From MRBY01 sp943371005 (GTDB lineage: Bacteria > Cyanobacteriota > Cyanobacteriia > Cyanobacteriales > MRBY01), in NCBI GenBank assembly GCA_943371005.1, contig CALRTB020000005.1:186001-250000 (forward strand): a stretch of 64,000 nt of DNA. Reading direction: 5' to 3'. Made by a program: the position numbers and the translations under genes. The notes under the pieces were generated by a model, which was not told the origin of the DNA, did no database searches, and worked only from the letters and a program-made list of their open reading frames with translations. This document shows, in pieces, positions 35,393-44,425 of the stretch. Numbering within the stretch: position 1 is the stretch's first letter; every line of letters begins with the position of its first letter.

Positions 35393-35610
35393 AAAATCAC
35401 TTTATTACTCACAAAAAAATTTTGGAAGATTAGATAATTACAAATCCATAAACTATATCGATTACTTTATAAACTTACTTTAAAATATCCCAGAACATTA
35501 ATAATTAAAGCTTAATCTCATTTAGCCACGGGTTAATTTCACAGTATTTTTTATGGCTTCTCAATTTCTTGCCTACAATGGGGAGAGAGTTACAAATTTT
35601 TGAAACAGCT

Positions 35611-36279
35611 ATGAGTTCTGCGAGCACAACTGTCTACAGCGATCGCCAAATCACGGCTTGGTTACGGGGACTGCTGACTATTGCCTGGGCCGATGGTCAT
35701 TTTGATGCCGAAGAGCAGGAGCTGATTACGCGGCTAACCCAAGATGAACTCGCCCCCCATAGCAGCCTCGGTGACTTAGAAACCATTACGGGCCAAGAAT
35801 TAGCGACTGACCTCGGAGAAGATCCGAATATCCGCGAAAACTTTTTACGGACAGCGGTGATGATGGCGATCGCCGATGGGGTCTATTCCATCGTTGAAGC
35901 CGATCAAATCAAAGCCTTTGGGACAGACCTCGGGGTCGATCTCAGCGCCCTCCACAACCTCGAAAAGACCCTCTACGACCCAGAAACTGTCACCACTGAA
36001 ACCCCCCAACCCGAAGTCCACCTTGACGCTCTCAAACCAATCCGTAACTGGCTCGATGGCATGGACATTGACGATCCCCGCGTCGCCCGCTTCATCTGCA
36101 AAATGGTGCCGCCCCAATGCCCCTTTGAACGCGATATCAAGCTGTTTGGCAAGAAAATTGTCCATATTCCACCAATGTGTAAACTAAATCCCCTCTACGA
36201 ACAATTGGTCGGCCTCCGTTTCCGCTCCCTCTCTTACTTAGCCGATGACTGTGACGAAGACATTTCCGAATTTATTTGA
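35611..36279 (+). CDS. TerB-like plus Mo-dependent nitrogenase C-terminal-domain protein
   Basis: 222 aa from ATG 35611 (MSSAST). Residues about 10-115 are a helical TerB-like domain (LLTIAWADGHFDAEEQELI, MAIADGVYSIVEADQI, both with the acidic ADG motif), and residues about 135-222 are the domain called Mo-dependent nitrogenase, C-terminus (NWLDGMDIDDPRVARFICK, VPPQCPFERDI, IPPMCKLNPLYE). Despite the name, such proteins are widespread in non-fixing cyanobacteria; the conserved Cys and Asp pattern could bind metal. No nitrogenase genes are near. Function unknown. Upstream starts at 35569 or 35578 are possible but not conserved in style. Confidence 0.75.
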   Translation: MSSASTTVYSDRQITAWLRGLLTIAWADGHFDAEEQELITRLTQDELAPHSSLGDLETITGQELATDLGEDPNIRENFLRTAVMMAIADGVYSIVEADQIKAFGTDLGVDLSALHNLEKTLYDPETVTTETPQPEVHLDALKPIRNWLDGMDIDDPRVARFICKMVPPQCPFERDIKLFGKKIVHIPPMCKLNPLYEQLVGLRFRSLSYLADDCDEDISEFI

Positions 36280-36371
36280 CCCAGCCATGGCAGACTCAAG
36301 ACTCACGAGTTGTAAAGTTATGTAAAAACACGGTTTCATAGAAGATATTCTCAACTCGTTAGGAAAGCATT

Positions 36372-37274
36372 TTGACGCATTACAGCAACGTTCTTGAACC
36401 GATTCCCTCTACACCACCACAACCTAATCCCCGTCCCCGCAACTATTCCCGACTAACGCGCCTCAGCTACGCCACTGGCCCAATTTGGATTATCCTTTGC
36501 CATCTCGGCATGGCGATCGCCTTTTTCACGGGTCTCAGTTGGGGAGCTGTACTCTGGATTGTTTTTTGGTACTGGCTGAGAATGCTCGGTACCACCGCCA
36601 TTTACCACCGTCTCCTCACTCACAAGGCCTACCAAGCTTCCCCTTGGGTGAAATGGATCGGCAGCTTTATCACCGCTTCTGCTGGTCAAATGGGGCCTAG
36701 TTGGTGGAAAGCTCACCACGAAGATCATCACCGTTTTAGCGATCATCCAGGCGATCCCCACAGCTCCAATGAAGGATTTTGGTGGTCTCACTACCGTTGG
36801 CTTATTTCGCCCAATACCTTCCCGAAAAAATTACCCGCCGACATTGAGCGAGATCCGATCCTCAAGCTGATTGATCGCTTCCATTTTGTCCCCCTCATTG
36901 CCCTGGGAGCTTTGTCCTACTGGGTCGGTGGTCTGGAATATCTGGCAGCATTCTTCATCAGCACTACCCTCCTGTTTCACGGGGTTGCCTTAGTAAATTC
37001 CGTCTGTCACAAGTGGGGCGACCAACCCTTTCAAACCACTGATCACAGCCGTAATAACGCTTGGGTTGCGGTGCTGGCCCTCGGAGAAGGTTGGCACAAT
37101 CTCCACCATGCCTTTGGTTGGTCGGTGCGCCACGGGATCACAATCCAAAAAGGTGAGGTGAGATATTTACCAGACTTTACCTATTCCTTTATCCGTTTAC
37201 TAGAACGTATAGGATTGGCCAGTAAGCTCAAACAACCAAACCAAGCAGACCTCCACGGTGCAATGAATCGATAG
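36372..37274 (+). CDS. Fatty acid desaturase (acyl-lipid Delta9-like)
   Basis: Membrane di-iron desaturase, 300 aa, introducing a double bond into acyl chains. The three His boxes are HRLLTH (79-84), HHEDHH (115-120) and HNLHH (242-246), with membrane spans before and between them. The pattern fits the DesC/OLE1-type Delta9 group, although the second box (KAHHEDHHRFSD) differs in context from the main cyanobacterial DesC, so it may be a second isoform. The start is TTG at 36372, supported by AGGA at 36361-36364; no upstream ATG is in frame. A strong terminator follows. Confidence 0.85.
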   Translation: MTHYSNVLEPIPSTPPQPNPRPRNYSRLTRLSYATGPIWIILCHLGMAIAFFTGLSWGAVLWIVFWYWLRMLGTTAIYHRLLTHKAYQASPWVKWIGSFITASAGQMGPSWWKAHHEDHHRFSDHPGDPHSSNEGFWWSHYRWLISPNTFPKKLPADIERDPILKLIDRFHFVPLIALGALSYWVGGLEYLAAFFISTTLLFHGVALVNSVCHKWGDQPFQTTDHSRNNAWVAVLALGEGWHNLHHAFGWSVRHGITIQKGEVRYLPDFTYSFIRLLERIGLASKLKQPNQADLHGAMNR

Positions 37275-37283
37275 TTTTGGTTT

Positions 37284-37309
37284 ATCTCCCCTGAAGGGGA
37301 GATTTTTTT
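37284..37309 (+). terminator. Intrinsic terminator after the desaturase gene
   Basis: Perfect 8-bp stem ATCTCCCC/GGGGAGAT around a TGAA loop (37284-37303) followed by six T residues. It lies 9 bp past the desaturase stop. Confidence 0.9.
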
Positions 37310-37365
37310 AGCCTGCGAGAATTCTGAGCCGCTGTTCCTTTGGGGAAAGATGATCTGAAAAAAAA

Positions 37366-38304
37366 TTACCCAGGATTTTGACGATACCAATCAATCGTTT
37401 CCTGTAAACCCTGTCGTAGATCGATAGCTGCCTCAAAACCAAATTTCTCCTTGGCTTTCTGGGTATCTAGGCAACGGCGGGGTTGTCCATTTGGTTTATC
37501 TGTTTCCCAGACAAGCTCTCCCTCAAAGGCCATCAGTTCGCAAATTAACTCCACCAAATCCTTGATCGAGATTTCTGTATTGGTTCCGAGGTTGATCGGT
37601 GCAGCTTCGTTATATTTTTGCATTGCTAAGACAATGCCCCGCGCCGCATCATTGGCATGGAGGAATTCTCTGGTCGGGCTGCCATCTCCCCAAACCTTGA
37701 GTTGTTTGATCCCGTCCCGTTGGGCTTCGTAGACTTTGCGGATTAAAGCGGGGATTACATGGGAACTTTCCGGCTTGAAATTGTCCCCAGGGCCATAGAG
37801 ATTAACTGGTAGTAAGTAAATGCCATTGAAATCATATTGCAAACGGTAGGCTTCCAGTTGCACGAGAAGCGCCTTTTTTGCGATGCCGTAGGGGGCATTG
37901 GTTTCTTCGGGATAGCCGGCCCAAAGATCTTCTTCCTTAAAGGGTACAGGGGTGAATTTTGGGTAAGCACAAATCGTCCCGACACAGACAAACTTTTCGA
38001 TCCCGGCTTCGTAAGCACTGTGGATCAATTGAGTACCCATCATTAAATTGTCATAAAAAAGTTCAGCGGGTTTCTCACGGTTGAGGCCGATTCCCCCCAC
38101 GTGGGCCGCCAAATGAATCACAATATCTTGGCCTTGTACTGCTTTTTGACAGGCTTCTAGTTGGCGGAGGTCACAGTTTGAGGAACGGGGAACAGCAATA
38201 TTTTCGGGTTGAGCGCCTGCTTGGATCAGCTGCTGGATTACCTGTTGGCCGAGGAAGCCAGCACCGCCAGTGACAAGGATTTTTTTCTGGGACAGATCAA
38301 TCAT
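37366..38304 (-). CDS. fcl: GDP-L-fucose synthase
   Basis: Converts GDP-4-keto-6-deoxymannose to GDP-L-fucose for cell-surface polysaccharide. Short-chain dehydrogenase/epimerase fold with the NADP motif VTGGAGFLGQQVIQQL, AAHVGGIGLNREKPAEL, the catalytic region GTICAYPKF and Tyr-Lys in NAPYGIAKKALL, then DEFLHANDA-like TREFLHANDAARG; 312 aa, usual length. The GDP-mannose dehydratase partner is not adjacent. It is followed on the same strand by no close gene and preceded by hemW, 30 bp away, suggesting co-transcription. Confidence 0.93.
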   Translation of the reverse strand: MIDLSQKKILVTGGAGFLGQQVIQQLIQAGAQPENIAVPRSSNCDLRQLEACQKAVQGQDIVIHLAAHVGGIGLNREKPAELFYDNLMMGTQLIHSAYEAGIEKFVCVGTICAYPKFTPVPFKEEDLWAGYPEETNAPYGIAKKALLVQLEAYRLQYDFNGIYLLPVNLYGPGDNFKPESSHVIPALIRKVYEAQRDGIKQLKVWGDGSPTREFLHANDAARGIVLAMQKYNEAAPINLGTNTEISIKDLVELICELMAFEGELVWETDKPNGQPRRCLDTQKAKEKFGFEAAIDLRQGLQETIDWYRQNPG

Positions 38305-38334
38305 AGGTAGGGAAGTAGAAAGGGGAAGGCGTGA

Positions 38335-39525
38335 TTATTCTACGGGGTTTTCTGGGTCGAGGTGGTGAAAGAGTTCCGCGAGAATCGTATTGGAGAACAG
38401 TAATCCTTCTGGATCGCTGAGGGCAAGGCGCGGTGGCGTTATGGGAGAAAGGGAAGCCCAACCTCTCTGAAAAGCGGGTTTCAGGATTTCTAGAATTCGA
38501 TCCACATTGCTCTGGCCGAATTCTGTGATCAGTTGGGATAGGTCTAAACCTTCCGTTAACCGGAGACCCAGCATCAAGGTTTCAAGGAGGCGATCGCCTT
38601 TTGTTAAAGGCTCCACATTTAAGATGCCGTTGTTGTCTTCATATTGCTCAACCCAGGTGTAGTATTCAGCGCGGGTGCGGGGCCGAGAAAAGCGTTGGTT
38701 TTGGGTAAAACTAGCAGCCCCCATGCCAAAACCGTAGTAAGGGCGATTTTCCCAATACACGCGATTGTGGCGACATTGATATCCAGGCTTGGCGTAATTG
38801 GATATTTCGTAGTGGTCATAGCCCGCCTGCCGGAGAGTTTCACTGGCGAGGCGATACATGGCAGCAGTATTTTCATCGGAAGGGAGCGGGCCTTCACCGG
38901 GTTCGTATTGTTTACCAAAAGGGGTTTGGGGTTCGATCACCAGGTCATAGCAAGAAATATGGTGGGGGTTGAGGGCGATCGCCTGATCAAGGGAAGCCTG
39001 CCAATCGTCGAGGGTCTGATCCGGCAATCCGGAGATCAGATCCAAACTCCAAGGGATCTGCGATCGCTCCAGGTGATCACACGCAGTAAATATATTTATT
39101 ACCCTGTGCGATCGCCCACAGTTGGCCAGTAAATTATCCTGAAAAGCTTGTACCCCAAGGCTTAAACGGGAAATACCAATATTTTTGTATCGGATCAATT
39201 GTTCTAAAGAAAAAGTGCCTGGGTCGATCTCCAGGGAAATTTCGGCCCCCTGGGCAATGCCAAACCGTTGATCAAGGGTACTTAAAATTTTCTCCAAAAG
39301 GTCAACCGGAAATAAAGAAGGTGTACCCCCCCCAAAGAAAATTGTCTGTAACTTGCCCCCTAGGATCGGTGTTGTCTGAATTTCCCGACAGAGCCAAGCC
39401 CCATATACTTCCATCTGGGCGCGGATGCCCGCCGTTTGTTTTTCCCCCGTCACCGTAATCGGAAAATCACAGTAAAAACAACGACGTAAACAAAAGGGGA
39501 GATGGAGATAGGCACTGGTAATCAA
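38335..39525 (-). CDS. hemW: Radical SAM heme chaperone HemW
   Basis: HemW-type protein (formerly called coproporphyrinogen III oxidase-like), thought to deliver heme to target proteins. The radical SAM cluster motif CLRRCFYC is at about residues 12-19, followed by FFGGGTPSLF, EIDPGTF, RLSLGVQAFQ and SCYDLVIEPQTPFGK; C-terminal HemN domain; 396 aa. It lacks the extra N-terminal extension of true oxygen-independent HemN. The start is TTG at 39525 with GAGG upstream; no ATG is available before the first strand. Confidence 0.9.
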   Translation of the reverse strand: MITSAYLHLPFCLRRCFYCDFPITVTGEKQTAGIRAQMEVYGAWLCREIQTTPILGGKLQTIFFGGGTPSLFPVDLLEKILSTLDQRFGIAQGAEISLEIDPGTFSLEQLIRYKNIGISRLSLGVQAFQDNLLANCGRSHRVINIFTACDHLERSQIPWSLDLISGLPDQTLDDWQASLDQAIALNPHHISCYDLVIEPQTPFGKQYEPGEGPLPSDENTAAMYRLASETLRQAGYDHYEISNYAKPGYQCRHNRVYWENRPYYGFGMGAASFTQNQRFSRPRTRAEYYTWVEQYEDNNGILNVEPLTKGDRLLETLMLGLRLTEGLDLSQLITEFGQSNVDRILEILKPAFQRGWASLSPITPPRLALSDPEGLLFSNTILAELFHHLDPENPVE

Positions 39526-39712
39526 GGTGGAACAACCTCAATGGAGGATAGGGAACATTTAGCTGGAAAATTTGGGAAAAAATCAACAAATTTTGTTAAT
39601 TCCCAGAGGCGCGAAGGAATGGAAGACCCACCGATATAATGAGGGCATTATTCTCCATTATCCTAAACCCCAAATTCCCCCTAAAACTGGGACTTATAGC
39701 CGGGTAAGACCT

Positions 39713-40792
39713 ATGTTCGATATTTTCCTTGTTCTGATCTTTGTGGTGGCGATCGCCCTTGTGGGATTTGATGTCATTGATTTACTTCCTGCCTCCGTGC
39801 GTGACCAAGCCTCCAACATTGACGCCCTCCGGTGGGTGGGAGCCGGTTTTGCCTCACTCCTGGGCCTTTCCATCGGACTCTTAGCCCAGAGTACCTATCG
39901 CCGTTTCGAACAACAATTTCGGCGCACCCCCATCGAAATTATCGTTACCCGGGCCGTAGGTTTGGTGATTGGGCTTTTGGTCGCAAACTTGATGCTCGCC
40001 CCCATTTTTCTGTTGCCGATTCCTTCGGAGTTTGGTTTCCTGAAACCCACCTTTGCTATTCTCGGTAGCATCACCTTTGCGTACCTTGGTGTGAGCCTCG
40101 CTGATGTCCATGGACGTACTTTTCTTCGGCTGATCAACCCCAATAGTTTAGATACCCTCCTCGTTGCCGAAGGCACCCTCCGTCCTTCCCCCACAAAAAT
40201 CATCGACACAAGTTGTATCATTGACGGTCGCCTAGAAGAACTCCTCAAAACAGGTTTTATCGAAGGACAAATTCTTATTCCAATTTTTGTCCTCAACGAA
40301 TTACAGCAACTTGCCGACGCCAGCAATGACCAAAAGCGAGCAAAGGGCCGTCGCGGTTTAGATATTCTCCAGAGTATGCAAAATCGTTTTCCGAAACGGG
40401 TTTCTGTCAATCCCGCAGACTACGATGATATTAATACCGTTGATGCAAAATTAGTCCACCTGGCCCAGGAGATTAATGGCATTTTATTGACTAACGATTA
40501 CAACCTCCAAAAAGTTGCCAATCTCCAAAAAGTTGAGATTTTAAATATTAATGATCTCGCCCAAGCGATTCGACCTATCTATCTCCCTGGGGATAATTTA
40601 GATGTCAAAATCCTCAAGCAAGGGAAGGAGGAAAAACAAGGGGTTGGTTATTTAGAAGACGGCACTATGGTTGTTGTCGAAGAAGGAAAAGAATTTATGG
40701 GCTCTGATGTTGCTGTAACCGTCACCTCATCCTTACAAACTTCTGCGGGGCGGATGATCTTTGCAAAATTAAGTTCTTCCCTTGCCCTTTAA
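39713..40792 (+). CDS. Membrane PIN-TRAM protein (YacL-like)
   Basis: 359 aa from ATG 39713. Four hydrophobic helices (about residues 2-20, 40-60, 80-105, 110-130) are followed by a PIN nuclease domain with acidic positions in KIIDTSCIIDGR, VLNELQQLAD, VDAKLVHLA and LLTNDYNLQKVA, then a TRAM RNA-binding domain (GVGYLEDGTMVVVEEG) at the C-terminus. This matches the YacL family, probable membrane-anchored RNases. An upstream frame from 39572 adds a basic stretch that is not conserved and would place an extra 47 residues before the first helix. Confidence 0.88.
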   Translation: MFDIFLVLIFVVAIALVGFDVIDLLPASVRDQASNIDALRWVGAGFASLLGLSIGLLAQSTYRRFEQQFRRTPIEIIVTRAVGLVIGLLVANLMLAPIFLLPIPSEFGFLKPTFAILGSITFAYLGVSLADVHGRTFLRLINPNSLDTLLVAEGTLRPSPTKIIDTSCIIDGRLEELLKTGFIEGQILIPIFVLNELQQLADASNDQKRAKGRRGLDILQSMQNRFPKRVSVNPADYDDINTVDAKLVHLAQEINGILLTNDYNLQKVANLQKVEILNINDLAQAIRPIYLPGDNLDVKILKQGKEEKQGVGYLEDGTMVVVEEGKEFMGSDVAVTVTSSLQTSAGRMIFAKLSSSLAL

Positions 40793-40838
40793 ACAACTGG
40801 GAAATTTTCTTGTAGTTTCGTCAATGGAGGTCGGATAC

Positions 40839-41552
40839 ATGAGGTTTAAATACATCATTTTTAGTACCCTAGTGAGCCTTGGCTTAGGGTTGAGCAGTTG
40901 CCAAAATCGCTCTGAACCCGTTGCCCCTGAACCCGACGGAACTACAACTACCGATATTACAGAAAAACCGATTCCTGTCCCTGCTGAGCCATTGCCTTTG
41001 GTCAATTCCCAAGGAGCGGACACTAAGGAGGTATCAGAGACAAATTCTAATAATTATCTTTCTCCTGACATCAGTACGCAAATTATTCCAGAGCTCATGG
41101 AAAACCAAGAAAATTTGGGGCTTTGCCAAGAGTTTAGATTTGAATCGGAGCTTACAGAAGCTGCATCTAATGTTTACCGTGTGGGCGAAAATGAATATCT
41201 TGTTCATCTTGTTTGTGGCTCGACGGCCTATCAATTGCTCCAGGATTATTTTTTATACCAAAGAGACGGTGATCAGTTTGATCTAACGCCATTGCCGATT
41301 ACCTATTTCTACCAAGATGCGGATCAACAGTTAATTAAAGAAACAGAAGTAACCCGGGCTGGCTATTCAGAATATGATCCAAGTACTCAAACTATTAGCA
41401 TTTTTACAAAAGGCAGAGGTTTAGGGGATTGCGGTAGTTTGGGATTTTATCAATTTACAGGTACAGATCTCAGTCTCGATCGGTTTCTCTTAAAGACTGA
41501 ATGTGATGGTAATTATATCAAACCCATTAACTATCCCCAAGTTTATCCCTAG
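40839..41552 (+). CDS. Putative lipoprotein
   Basis: 237 aa from the ATG at 40839, supported by GGAGG at 40826-40830. The N-terminus MRFKYIIFSTLVSLGLG ends in a lipobox (LSSC), so the protein is probably lipid-anchored in the cell envelope. A Pro/Thr-rich linker (about residues 25-70) leads to a globular part of about 150 residues with four Cys (LCQEFRF, LVCGST, GDCGSLGF, KTECDG) and a repeated pattern DGN..., similar to cyanobacterial DUF1176-like secreted proteins; I cannot name the family with certainty. The AT-rich composition resembles other accessory genes. Confidence 0.65.
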   Translation: MRFKYIIFSTLVSLGLGLSSCQNRSEPVAPEPDGTTTTDITEKPIPVPAEPLPLVNSQGADTKEVSETNSNNYLSPDISTQIIPELMENQENLGLCQEFRFESELTEAASNVYRVGENEYLVHLVCGSTAYQLLQDYFLYQRDGDQFDLTPLPITYFYQDADQQLIKETEVTRAGYSEYDPSTQTISIFTKGRGLGDCGSLGFYQFTGTDLSLDRFLLKTECDGNYIKPINYPQVYP

Positions 41553-41678
41553 GAAAATCATGAAGTGTTTCGCTTTGATTTGTTTAGCTCTGTAAAGTCC
41601 TAATCGCTTGGCTAAAATGTCGCCAAAATAGGACACAATGGGTAAATATATGTGGTTCTATTTTTGAGTCCATTCCCC

Positions 41679-42662
41679 ATGGAACAGAAAAATCTGAAAG
41701 CTTACCTGGACTTGGTGCAAAAACTCTTAAACTGCCGCCGGGGTGAAGAGTGGATTGTCCTACGGCAAAATGAGCAGCTTGTGGATGCCCAATTTATTGA
41801 AGTGATGGAACAGGTGGCCAACTACCTGGCGGCGGAAGGTGAACTGAATGGGGCTCGCTACCTCCACAACTGGGCGGGCAAGCTACACCATATTCTCACT
41901 CAACCGAATCCGGTCGCGCCCCAACCAGATGCCACGACCCAAGCCTATGCCCAATTGATTGAAACGCTTTTGCATTGTCGTCGGGGAGAAGAACAGCAAA
42001 TCTTAGCAGCGAATCAACAGTTGATCACCCCGGATCTGGTGAAATTTATGCGGGAAGTAGCCCGGCAATTTGAAGATCAAGGCAACTCTCAAACAGCAGC
42101 CTACCTCCAGGATTTGGCCACTGCTGTTAATCGCACTTGGATTCAAACCCATGATTTTCAGCCGAATCTGCAGAAGGCGAATCAGTTGGCCCCAGATCCT
42201 TGGGATGATGCACCACCAGCAACGTCAGCAAATTCTCCTGAACCGCTCTCAACTGTTTCGTCACCCCAGCCCGAAGCCGTAGCAGAGCCAGAAACAGTGA
42301 ATCCTACGCCAAGGAATATGCCGACAGCAACAACAATTTCTTTAGATGAGACTGTGCAAGATCTAAGGGATCAACTGGCAGAAATGAGAACGCAAATGGC
42401 GGCGATCGCCCAGCATCTTGCCAGAGTAGAAGCAGCTGTTTCGGACTCCCGTCAAGCTTCAAATCCCCTGGCTTATCTCAGCATTTTAGAACAGGCGGCG
42501 ACGGCAGGTTGGATGATTTCGACGGACGAAGTGGCCCAGTTGATCGGCGTTCAACCCAGCTTAAAAAAAGGGAAAAAGAGCTTTGAGCGGGGCAATTGGC
42601 GGTTTATCAAAGCCGGTAAGATTGGTGCCCAGACAGGTTGGCACGTCGAAAAAATTCACTAA
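41679..42662 (+). CDS. Protein with tandem CRRGEE helical repeats
   Basis: 327 aa from ATG 41679. Two copies of a ~60-residue helical repeat (LLNCRRGEEWIVLRQNEQLV and LLHCRRGEEQQILAANQQLI) occupy about residues 1-140; these are the cyanobacterial L-x-C-x-x-GEE repeats that often precede CHAT or TPR regions. A Pro/Ser-rich linker (about 165-225) leads to a coiled coil (VQDLRDQLAEMRTQMAAIAQHL) and a C-terminal ~65 residues resembling a small DNA- or protein-binding fold (STDEVAQLIGVQPSLKKGKKSF). Function unknown. The 3' end overlaps the convergent nagA by 4 bp. Confidence 0.7.
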   Translation: MEQKNLKAYLDLVQKLLNCRRGEEWIVLRQNEQLVDAQFIEVMEQVANYLAAEGELNGARYLHNWAGKLHHILTQPNPVAPQPDATTQAYAQLIETLLHCRRGEEQQILAANQQLITPDLVKFMREVARQFEDQGNSQTAAYLQDLATAVNRTWIQTHDFQPNLQKANQLAPDPWDDAPPATSANSPEPLSTVSSPQPEAVAEPETVNPTPRNMPTATTISLDETVQDLRDQLAEMRTQMAAIAQHLARVEAAVSDSRQASNPLAYLSILEQAATAGWMISTDEVAQLIGVQPSLKKGKKSFERGNWRFIKAGKIGAQTGWHVEKIH

Positions 42663-43831
42663 AGCCAGCTAAATTCAACGGTGTCATCCACTGCTTGCCA
42701 GCGCAAAAGGTTGATGGGTTCGCCCGTCGTCCAAGTCGGTATGCCTAGGGCTTTTCTGGGGGCGAGGGTGGCTAAGGCGATCGCCTTTTCTAAATCACAA
42801 ATCCCCCACCGGACGAGATTTTTTACCCCTGCAAATAGCGGTAACGTTGTGCCGGATAGGGTGCCATTATCCAGGCGAGCCGTGCCGTGGGTAACTGTAA
42901 TTTGGCGATTGTCCCAAGGGTATACCCCATCAGGTAGACCAATGGGCGCGAGGGCATCACTGACTAAAAAAGGGTGTTTTGCCGCCCGCAAAAAAATTTC
43001 TAACATCGTGGGATTGACGTGCTGGCCATCGGCGATAAAACCACAGTAAACATCAGGCTTGACCATCGCTGCTCCCAATAAACCGGCCTCCCGGTGATGC
43101 AAACCGGGCATCGCGTTAAAGGCGTGGGTGATCATCGTTGCGCCATGGGCAAAGGCTTCGTTTGCTTCTGTTTCTGTGGCGAGGGAGTGACCCAAACTAA
43201 CAACAATTCCCAACGAGCGCAGATATTCCACACATTTATGGCTGGGGTCGAGTTCTGGAGCAAGGGTAATGATTTTGATCATCGGGGCAAATTCACCGAT
43301 GACTTGTTGCACATTTTCCAGGGTCAAGGGTTGTAGATATTGTGCCGGGTGGGCACCTCGTTTTTCATAATTGAGAAATGGCCCTTCTAAATGTATTCCC
43401 AAGATTTTTGCTGTATTGGGTTGCGGGTTTCCCCAAAGCTCAGCAAAGACAGCCAGCGATCGCCGGATATTTTCTAAAGAAGTGGTAACGATGGTCGGAC
43501 AAAAAGCGTCAATGCCCTGGCCCCAAAGATAATCACAAATCTCTTGGAGTTTTGGCAGATCCGCCTGGGTCACTTCCGGAAAAGCTAAACCTAAGCCACC
43601 ATTAATTTGTAGATCCACTCCCCCCAGGGATAATAAATCTCCGGCAATATCTTGGGTATTTTCCTGGAATTCTGGAGGGATTTCGGTTTCCATTGGCTCT
43701 AGGTGCGTTAAACAACGATTTGCATCTAATCGCAACCAAAATTGACCTTCTAAACCGACAAGACGCGCTCTAATTAGGGTTTGTGCAGAGTTCTCCCTTT
43801 GTTTATGATGGGTAGTCGGCATGACATACAT
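42659..43831 (-). CDS. nagA: N-acetylglucosamine-6-phosphate deacetylase
   Basis: Removes acetate from GlcNAc-6-phosphate to glucosamine-6-phosphate during amino-sugar recycling. Amidohydrolase fold of 390 aa: GVDLQINGG, catalytic/metal region GIHLEGPFLN, VSLGHSLA, THAFNAMPGLHHRE, GFIADGQHV and VSDALAP. The metal-binding Glu and two His are visible. The start may be 43831 or 43822; the first ~15 residues are not conserved. It is divergent from purE with only 13 bp between the start codons, so the two promoters overlap each other's coding region. Confidence 0.92.
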   Translation of the reverse strand: MYVMPTTHHKQRENSAQTLIRARLVGLEGQFWLRLDANRCLTHLEPMETEIPPEFQENTQDIAGDLLSLGGVDLQINGGLGLAFPEVTQADLPKLQEICDYLWGQGIDAFCPTIVTTSLENIRRSLAVFAELWGNPQPNTAKILGIHLEGPFLNYEKRGAHPAQYLQPLTLENVQQVIGEFAPMIKIITLAPELDPSHKCVEYLRSLGIVVSLGHSLATETEANEAFAHGATMITHAFNAMPGLHHREAGLLGAAMVKPDVYCGFIADGQHVNPTMLEIFLRAAKHPFLVSDALAPIGLPDGVYPWDNRQITVTHGTARLDNGTLSGTTLPLFAGVKNLVRWGICDLEKAIALATLAPRKALGIPTWTTGEPINLLRWQAVDDTVEFSWL

Positions 43832-43844
43832 GAGCTAAAAACCT

Positions 43845-44369
43845 ATGAGTGTAATTAATCCCCTGGTTGGCATCATTATGGGGAGCGATTCTGATCTTCC
43901 CACGATGGAAGCGGCGATCGCCATCTGTAGACAATTTAATATTCCCCACGAGGTTGGCATTGTGTCTGCCCATCGTACCCCGGAGCACATGGTGGAATAC
44001 GCCCAAACAGCCCATGAACGGGGTTTGAAGGTGATTATTGCTGGGGCAGGTGGAGCCGCGCACTTACCGGGGATGGTCGCCGCTCTGACGCCTTTACCGG
44101 TGATTGGGGTGCCCGTTAAAACCAGTACCCTCAGCGGCGTGGATTCTCTCTACTCCATCGTGCAAATGCCGCGCGGTATTCCGGTGGCGACGGTGGCGAT
44201 TGGCAATGCGACCAATGCCGGTTTGTTAGCAGTACAAATGTTAGGCGCCTTTGATCCAGAGTTATTAAAACAAGTGCAAGCTTATCGTCAAAGTCTCAAA
44301 GATATGGTGCTGGATAAACAAGAAAAGTTAACGGCGATCGGTTATAAAAGCTATCTTCAACAAATGTGA
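43845..44369 (+). CDS. purE: N5-carboxyaminoimidazole ribonucleotide mutase
   Basis: Class I PurE, converting N5-CAIR to CAIR in purine synthesis. The motif GIIMGSDSDLPTM lies near residue 9, followed by SAHRTPEHMVEYA, IAGAGGAAHLPGMVA, PVIGVPVKTS and PRGIPVATVAIGNATNAGLLA, all diagnostic; 174 aa. The partner PurK is not adjacent. Confidence 0.96.
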   Translation: MSVINPLVGIIMGSDSDLPTMEAAIAICRQFNIPHEVGIVSAHRTPEHMVEYAQTAHERGLKVIIAGAGGAAHLPGMVAALTPLPVIGVPVKTSTLSGVDSLYSIVQMPRGIPVATVAIGNATNAGLLAVQMLGAFDPELLKQVQAYRQSLKDMVLDKQEKLTAIGYKSYLQQM

Positions 44370-44425
44370 TTCCAAGTCAGATCCTGTTAAAAACATAATC
44401 TTGGGAAGCAAGAGAGAGTTTTAAA

